DNA of 64,000 nt from Stenopsyche tienmushanensis (lineage: Eukaryota > Arthropoda > Insecta > Trichoptera > Stenopsychidae): contig WACJ01000097.1 in assembly GCA_008973525.1 (NCBI GenBank), positions 930,001 through 994,000 on the forward strand, read 5' to 3'. Below, one piece after another: positions 57,362 through 64,000 of the stretch. A model generated the notes under the pieces. That model was given only the letters and a program-made list of their open reading frames with translations. It made no database searches and was not told the DNA's origin. Each line of letters opens with the position of its first letter. The first letter of the stretch is position 1. The position numbers were made by a program, and so were the translations under genes.

Positions 57362-60300
57362 GCAGCAGCAGCAACAGCAGCAACAGCAACAACAACAACA
57401 TCAACACCAGCAACATATGCAGCAGCAACAGCAACTGCAACATCAACAGCAGCAACAGCAACATCAGCAGCAGAAACAACAGCAGCTGCAACAACAACAG
57501 CAGCAGCAGCAGCAGCAGCAACAACAGTCTCGCCTCGTTCCCGTTGCCGAGTCTCCCGCCGTCCAACCCAGGGAGTACTCTTACGGACGGAAAGTCGCCG
57601 CTCAGCAGTCGCAGCCTCAGTCTCAGCAGGGGACGTACCGTCGCTCGCTGACTCCTTACGGACTCGCGAACAGTCAACAGCAGCGGATCACCAGGGAAGC
57701 GGGGATCTCCGCCGGACAAGACTACTCGAATCGGCTCCTTCGCAAGCCTCACTGCGAAGAGCCCGCCTCGGCGCCCGCTCCGACCCTCCCCACCGCCTAC
57801 CACGAGAGGGTGCCACCGATCGGAGCGGACCAGAGGCACGGCTCCGTTCGTTCCGTCCGCTCGACCGCGGTCCCGACGAGCTCGGCGCCGGGCGACGGCG
57901 CGCACGTCTACTCGCGCGCGCCCTCCGTCTCCTCCTATCTCGGAACGAACGACTATCACATGCGGGCCGTCAGGGCGGGCCAGTCCTACGGAGCGAGCCA
58001 GTACGCGACGATGGTCGCGCGCGCAGATCGCTCGACGAACGGCGCGGTCGTCCCGGCGGCCACGGCGTACCGCGCGCAGGCCTCCCACCGGCCCTCGTCC
58101 GTCGTCGGGCACCTCTACGACGCCCCGCAGAAGCAGCCCGTCGCCGCGAGGTCCCTCGCGGCCAAGCAGAGTACGGCCCCGCACCAGCCGAGGATGACCG
58201 TGTCGGTGACGTCGATAGTCGACCAGATGAACAGCGTCCGGCAGCAGTCGGGCTCCCGCCAGGACAGGGTGGTCTCGCTGGTCACCAGGGGCCAGCAGAG
58301 GAGGGAGTCGCCCCTCGACCTGTCCGTGAAGACCGTCAGGATTCCAGCAGACTCGACCGCCCGCGACGACGTCGAGAGTCCCGGCTGCGACGCGAGGGAC
58401 GTCGCGCACCTCGTCGGGCTCGACCGCGTCCGCGAGGCCCTCGGCGCGCCGTCGCCGCTGTCCGGCGTCGGGCGGCGCCCCCAGCGCGGGCCCATCGGCG
58501 TCAGCTTCGCCGGCTCCCACAAAGTGGACTTCCTTCCCAACTTCGACGCCAACTCGGAGACGAACAGACTGTGCGCGCCGAGCGACAGGGCGGACCGCTT
58601 CGCTCCGCCCGGACGCGTCGGGAGGTACGAGGCCTGCGCCCCCCGGACGGACGCGATTCCGCCTTCGGAGGCCGACCGCCGGGCGGCCCGGGCGAGAGAG
58701 GAGGGCCGGAAGAGGGAGGCCGGCTGCGCCCCCGGCGCGGCGCCCGCGAAGCTCTCGAGGTGCGCCCCCTGGAACTGCGAGAGATACAGCCGGGCGGAGA
58801 TCATCCAGGGAGTGAACAACCACTACAAGATCGCGAACGGCACCGGCGCGAGCGTCCCGCACCGGCCGAGGGGATGCGAAAGTCGCACCGTCTACGGGAA
58901 GTCCGAGAACGCCGAGCTCCGCGGGTTCCGTCCCGCGCCACCGCGGACCGACCCCCCGACCCCGCTGCAGACGGACGCGTACTTCCGGGGATATCGGACT
59001 CCCGGAGCCTACGGGAGTTTCGACCGCGTCGCGCCCTTCGGGATCGGGCCCGATCGGGCGACCGCGCCCGCGCCCCGCGGCCGGCAGTCCGCGACGCCGG
59101 CCGACAAGAGGGTCCTCAGCATCCTGAGGGACAGTCTGACGACGAAGACCACCCCGGACGTCCGGAGGCCGGTCGACGGCTCCGACGACTGCATCATAGT
59201 TCCGTCGGACGACAACTCCGCGCACTCGTCCGACTTCGGCGAGCGCGCGAGGCCCGCCGAGGCGAAGGCCCCTCCCGAGCCTCCCGCGCCGGACTCCGTC
59301 CCCGACGCGGGCGTCTACAGGGTGCACGTGCCGAGGGCGGTCGACTCGATCGAGCGCGGAGACGACTCCCCGCGCAGGCCCACCGGGGTCCGCGAGGACC
59401 TCGACGGCGCCGTCGAGCCGCCCAAGCCGGACTCGCTGGACGCGTCGAGCTCGTCGAACGACCGCGGCAGCGACGTGGACATCGCCGCGAGGATCCGCAC
59501 CAAGGCCGAGCTGAAGGGGTTCACGCAGCCCTGCGGCGGCGCGCCGAAGGGCGACCGCGTCGAGGCCGACGGGGCTCCCCCGGTCGACGCGCGGGCCCCG
59601 AAGCCCGAGCCGCACAGGCGGAGGCTCTTCAGCAAGTCCGACCCCGCGACGGACGCGCCGGCACCGTCCGCCGGCGGAGATCCTTCGGATTCCGTCTTCG
59701 ACTTCCCAGACAGCGGGTCCGAGTGCGAGACGTCGCTCCCCCCGAAGCGGCCGCGGAGCGCGTCCGAGCGCTCGACGGGGCCGCCCGCGATCGCCAAGTC
59801 CGAGGGGCCCGACTGCGACCCCTGGACGGAGGCCTGCGACAGCCTCCTCGTGCAGCTCGAAGGCAGGGCGAAGCGCACCGTCGGAAAGAGGCCGCCCTTC
59901 GGCGGCTGCTCCGGGGCGCGGGAGGTCGTTCCGGACGTCAAGATAGAGAGGACCGCGGTGGTCAACGTCGTCGACATCATAAAGACCGAGAGCGCTTCGA
60001 ACCCGCTGATAGAGAAAGCTAAGATCGAGGAGGAGATGAAGAGGCGGCAGATGTCGGATTCCTCCGACGAGGATCAGCCTCTGATCAACAAGAAGTTTAA
60101 GAAGGAGAGGCAGAACGCGCTCGGGAAGCGCGGTCGCGACGAGCGGCCCGGTCGAAAGCGCTGCTCCGCCGTCGCGAAGTCGGAAGCGAAGGCTGGGAGC
60201 TCCCCCGGTTCCGGGAAGAGGACCAAGCCCAAGACGCCCGTTCGGGAGCCCCGGACGGGGGCCGCCGTCGTCGGCGGGATCAGCAGCGACGACGAGAAAC

Positions 60301-63008
60301 TGAGCGTGACCAAGATAAAACAGGAGAACGGCAGGGGCGGCCCGCCGTCGGACTTCGAAGGGAGCGATCGCGAGCCCGACGGGCGCGGGCCGAGGGGCGC
60401 CGACCCTCGGCCCAAGCCCGCGGAGGGCGCCGCCGCCCCGTCGCCGGGAGGAGACTCGACCGGGGCCGGGGAGGAGGGCAGGAAGGCCGGGAAGCCCGGC
60501 TTCGGCGACGGATCTGGATTTAGGCCCGGGTGGGAGGAGGAAGTCTACAAATACAAGGCCTCCCTCCGGATCCCCCACAGCCTGATCAATGTCTCTCGTC
60601 CTCCGCACTGGCCCAGGATATCGACCTCCCTGCCGGACCTGGATCCCTACCCGCACTCTCCGGCCCCCTCCTCCTCGGCGGAGGAGCTGTGCGCGCGGAG
60701 GGCCGACGGCGGGTCGAAGCGCGACCCGGACAGCGACGGGGAATCGGTCGCGAGCTTCTGCGACGGACGAAAGCCCAACTACGACTCGGAGGCGTCCTGC
60801 TCGACGGTCGCATCGGCCGGTAGCAAGAGGCCGAAGAGCGACAGGGACTCGATCGTGGACGTCCTCATCCAGAAGTGCGGCAGGGGCGCGAAGAAGAACG
60901 GCTCCAAGTCGGAGGCAGGACGGCCCGAGGACGATTCCGAAGCCGGAAAACCCGGTCGGACTCCTCCCGACGCCGAGCCTGCGTCCCGGCGGGGGCGCCG
61001 CCGACGTCGCGCCGGAGGAGAGGGCCCTGCGGGACGCGTTCTACCCGTTCAGAGAGAAGACCGTGTCCGCCTTCAGGGGGACGTTCATCAGCGACACCGA
61101 CGGTCAGCTCGGCGCCACCCGCGAGTTCTCCCCGGTCGTCCTCAAGTCGAGGACGAGAAAGGAGACCCGCGCGATGAAGCAGCGCGCGACCAGGCGCGAG
61201 GTCTTCGGCGACGAGCGACCCGCGTCCGCGCCCCCGCTGGCCTGCGGCGGCGGGAGGGACCCCGCCCGGGAAGCGAGGCCGGCCGACGGCGCCCGGGTCG
61301 AGGGCGCGATCGCTCCCGCCGAGAGGAAGAGGGAAGCGGCGACGACGAGGGAGGGCCTGCGGAGCTCCGGCCCCCTCGAGAGGGGCGACGCCGAAGGAAG
61401 AAAACTCAGGATCAGGAAGAAAGACGACCTTCCGACGCCCGGAAAGACGAAAGGTTCCCTCTCGCCGATCGTCAGACTCAAGAAGGAGCCGACTCGGAAC
61501 TGCGACGAGATCAAGCGCGAGAGTGTCGAGATCAAGCGCGAAAGTATCGAGATCAAGCGCGAATGTCCCGAGATCAAGCGCGAGAGTCCCGAGGTCGAAC
61601 CCGACGGGCCCGATGTCCGACCCGACGTTCCCGAAGTCGAGCCCGACGGTCCCGAGGTCAAGCGCGACGTTCTCGAGGCCGCGCCGGCGCCCGCGCGCCC
61701 GAACGCGGAGAGTCTGCCCGCGAAGAAGACGTTCAGAAGACTGTTTCCGAGGCGGAAGCTCAGCTCGGGTTTCGATTATATCAGAAAGAAAAAGAAACAA
61801 ATCAAGAAGGACGAGAACGTCAAGAAGAGGAGCGCCCTGCCCAGACCGAGCCCGGAGTCCGTACACGACGTGCAGCGAGAGATCAAGGGATGGATCGTCA
61901 ACAAAAGTGTCGGGGAGACGGTGCTGCACAGGGCCGCTCGGCTCGGTTTCACTGTAAGTTTTTCGACGCGAACTTTGAACTGCGAACGCCTCGTCTTCTT
62001 CCCGAATGAACACTGACGATCGTTGCTTTCAGGATTGCGTCGCGTACTGCCTGGAGAAGCTCGACGTGCCGCCTTCGTGTCGCGACAACGCGGGATACAC
62101 GGCTCTGCACGAGGCGTGCTCTCGCGGCCACCTGGACATCGCCAGACTTCTGCTGCAGTACGGAGCGAACGTGTCCGAGGCGGCTCAGGGAGGAATAAGG
62201 TACGTTCCGAACTCGCTTTCGCCCCGAGACGGGTTTCGCACGTAGACATTCACGACGGGATGCTCGTCTGTTTCAGGCCGCTGCACGAAGCCTGCGAGAA
62301 CGGCTTCGTCGAAATCATCAGATTGCTGCTCTCGTACGGGGCCGATCCTCTGCTGGCCACCTACTCCGGCCAGACGCCCATATCGCTGAGCTACGGCAGA
62401 TCCGCGAGGCTGCTGCAGCTCCACCTCAACGACGTCCAAGGCAACGTTCCTCAGCCTTGGCTGTTCGACGGCCCCTCCAGACTGTCAGGTACCCGCGGCG
62501 CTCTCTCCGCTCCGATGTCCGGTCGCGTTGTCGATCTGCAAATTCCTAACGATGCACGCTTCTTTCCGAAGATCCGATCGAGAGCGGCTACGATCCTCTG
62601 GCGTTCCCGCCGCCGTCGCCGCCTTCGCCGCCGCCGCCGTCTTCGCTGGAGTTCGTGACCGCCACGGCCCCGCTGCCGCCCCTCTATCGACTGAAGCCCT
62701 CCAATCATTCCGCCAACGCCGACGCCCCCGCCCAGGACGCGGGGCTCTGGTGTCTGCTGCAGGACCTGTCCGCGCTGCTGCAGGTCAAGTCGAGGGACGC
62801 CCTGCTGAAGCAGATCCACTGCGGGCCGGGGCCTCCGAGGGAGTCCCTCAAGGAGCTCCGCATGCAGGAGTTCCTCGACCGGGCGCAGTGCCAGCAGCTC
62901 ATGTCCGCCGGGGAGAAGATCAACATCCGAGCCTCGAAGATAGCGCTCGTGCGCTACACGGAGAAGGTGAAGCAGCTCCTGAACATAGAGACCGTCTTCG
63001 TCAGATGA
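56322..63008 (+). CDS. BCOR: BCOR/BCORL1-like Polycomb corepressor (ankyrin repeats + PUFD)
   Basis: Coding exons are 56322-61953, 62033-62199, 62277-62488 and 62572-63008. Introns of 79, 77 and 83 bp have GT..AG ends and join in phase. ATG 56322 follows a 3' splice site (AG at 56299-56300), so a 5' exon lies upstream; ATG 56256 is in frame but would be intronic. Predicted length is 2,148 aa, against about 1,750 for human BCOR. In order: disordered Pro/Arg-rich N-terminus, interrupted polyQ (residues about 329-402), PLDLSVK (664-670), acidic/Ser-rich and basic stretches, a WEEEVYKYKASLRIP block (from 1404), a Lys-rich NLS-like run RKKKKQIKKDENVKK, three ankyrin repeats (about 1863-1962, with VGETVLHRAARLGF, NAGYTALHEA and RPLHEACENGF), and a PUFD-like C-terminus (about 2030-2148). 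In BCOR proteins PUFD binds the PCGF ubiquitin-like fold, tethering KDM2B-PRC1.1 to chromatin; that role here is inferred from family. The frame shifts by one base near 60991-60995. Confidence 0.9.
57306..57527 (+). repeat. CAG/CAA repeat encoding interrupted polyglutamine
   Basis: About 74 codons, almost all CAG or CAA in mixed order, interrupted by CAT/CAC (His), ATG, CTG and AAA codons. The mixed CAG/CAA pattern shows selection for Gln rather than recent pure-CAG expansion. It lies in the disordered N-terminal third of the BCOR-like protein. Similar tracts are common in insect transcription regulators, where they mediate weak self-association (family knowledge). Confidence 0.95.
61507..61677 (+). 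repeat. 21-bp coding minisatellite (seven-residue units EIKRESx)
   Basis: About eight 21-bp units sit inside BCOR exon 1. The first four translate as EIKRESV, EIKRESI, EIKRECP and EIKRESP. The next four are diverged: EVEPDGP, DVRPDVP, EVEPDGP and EVKRDVL. Each of the first four carries IKRE, which fits the SUMO consensus (hydrophobic-K-x-E), with lysines at residues 1731, 1738, 1745 and 1752. The unit keeps the later frame of the gene, which supports that frame downstream of 60995. Confidence 0.9.
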
Positions 63009-63730
63009 TAAAGAGCGATCGCTATTGGTCGATAGCGATTCCGTATTTTAAAGTAGCCTAAGTGATTGAACTCTCGACTGATACGACGATGATAATAATT
63101 TTCGGTGGACTTTTCCACGGTTACCACATTTCGTCTCGGAATCGATGCACGGAAGACGATTCCGATCGAATATTTTAAAATATCAGATGCGAACTGGACG
63201 CGTTCAGAAATTATATATGAATGATATACCACTTTTTATGTTTTAGACATTATTTTTTATGCAACAATATTACGTTACGTTGATACTTTTACATGTTATT
63301 TAGGTACTTAAAAGTTTGTTATTGTCGTGATAATTTTGAGGGATTTTAATTAATTTATTTTCAACGTCTATTATGAATCGACAGTCTATTTAAGAGGGCG
63401 GTCGGCCGAAGACGGAGGAGCTACGTTTTCGTTTAGCGTTCTTCGTCTGCGCCGTCGCAGCTCGCGTTTCGATCTCGACGACGAGCCGTGGCCGCGGATC
63501 GTTTCGATCCCGGAGAGAACTATGCCGGCCACTTATTTTAGGTGCTGTTTTCGTTTATGTTAATTATTTAAATGTTCAATAAAGTAACTATCATCACTTA
63601 GCATATCACAAATTATTTTATATCCGATGGTTGTACAGCAATTTATATAAACTCATGTTCTACTGTTATGTTAATTTTTATCGATTCGTTTCTTGAATAG
63701 GATTTTCAATTATTAATAAATTATATCTAA
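63009..63730 (+). other. 3' UTR of the BCOR-like gene and downstream flank
   Basis: After the TGA stop the sequence turns AT-rich. A GC-richer patch at about 63400-63540 precedes the first poly(A) signal. No further reading frame is seen. Confidence 0.6.
63578..63583 (+). terminator. Poly(A) signal AATAAA
   Basis: Canonical hexamer about 570 bases after the stop codon. A second AATAAA occurs at about 63714-63720. Either could set the 3' end of the BCOR-like transcript. Confidence 0.6.
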
Positions 63731-64000
63731 ATTAAATGAATATATGAAGTGGAAAACACAAGAAAAAACTGTGATTTAAACGATTGTTTAGGGAGGATGC
63801 AATTATATGGATTAGAACGAAAATTATTATAAGAATTTAGTTCTGTTATTGTTTATACAAGAAATGTAATTCGTGATCTTTCTTTATATATATATATAAA
63901 TCATGTATAAAATATATGCGATTAGAAAAATATTACAATTTCATAATATTTGTTTTTTTTTTTAATTATATCCCCTCATGAAATTCTGTAGATGCAAATA
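63731..64000. other. AT-rich flank, no gene seen
   Basis: Very AT-rich sequence with a TA-dinucleotide run near 63885-63900 and a T run near 63952. Nothing recognisable. Confidence 0.6.

Noticed and set aside
56264..60022. 1,252-codon second plus-strand frame
   Set aside because: Shadow of the BCOR frame. The polyQ tract reads as Ala/Thr here and no domain is seen.
56274..60656. 1,460-codon stop-free frame on the minus strand
   Set aside because: It is antisense to the BCOR exon and its text (poly-Leu from the CAG tract, Arg/Gly/Val bias) is what the complement of GC-rich coding DNA gives.
60996..62009. Continuation of the first BCOR frame beyond 60995
   Set aside because: It turns into Arg-rich low-complexity text and misses the ankyrin start, whereas the next frame reads the ankyrin repeat and splices in phase with the following exons.

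Overview
The window looks like nuclear DNA of an insect, probably a hymenopteran such as an ant or bee. The evidence is AT-rich intergenic DNA full of small DNA transposons (mariner, pogo-like, hAT, piggyBac), traces of R1-type and other LINEs, and one multi-exon metazoan gene with 77-83 bp introns and very GC-rich exons. The hymenopteran placement is inference from this composition and transposon mix. No prokaryotic operon, rRNA, tRNA or CRISPR array was seen.

Bases 1 to about 56,300 hold no gene that I can support. No reading frame there exceeds about 160 codons, and the recognisable protein fragments are all broken transposon genes. The region is a layered transposon graveyard. It contains a 2.2 kb piggyBac copy with intact TTAA-flanked ends (3156-5365); at least eight copies of a TTAA-terminated piggyBac-like MITE; six copies of a hAT derivative with CCGGGATCCCGG-rich ends; a size series of pogo-like MITEs (68 to 570 bp); several mariner remnants; an R1-clade LINE tail; and a LINE ORF1 remnant. 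Many are nested, so relative insertion ages can be read. The region may be intergenic, or may be a long 5' intron of the gene to its right.

Bases 56,301 to about 63,720 carry the 3' part of one gene on the + strand. It is a homologue of BCOR/BCORL1, the Polycomb PRC1.1 corepressor. One huge exon (56301-61953) encodes a disordered region with polyglutamine, a CtBP-type PLDLS motif and many SUMO-consensus lysines. Three short exons follow, encoding the rest of the ankyrin repeats and a C-terminal PUFD domain. The exons join cleanly in frame, except that the large exon changes frame once near a GGGGG run at 60991-60995. With that single base discounted, the reading frame is 2,148 codons plus stop. 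Two poly(A) signals follow.

The most interesting points are the frame change in BCOR, the SUMO-consensus cluster that includes a seven-residue tandem repeat, the compositional jump at the gene, and the nested transposons with readable ends. I found no convincing undescribed multi-gene system.
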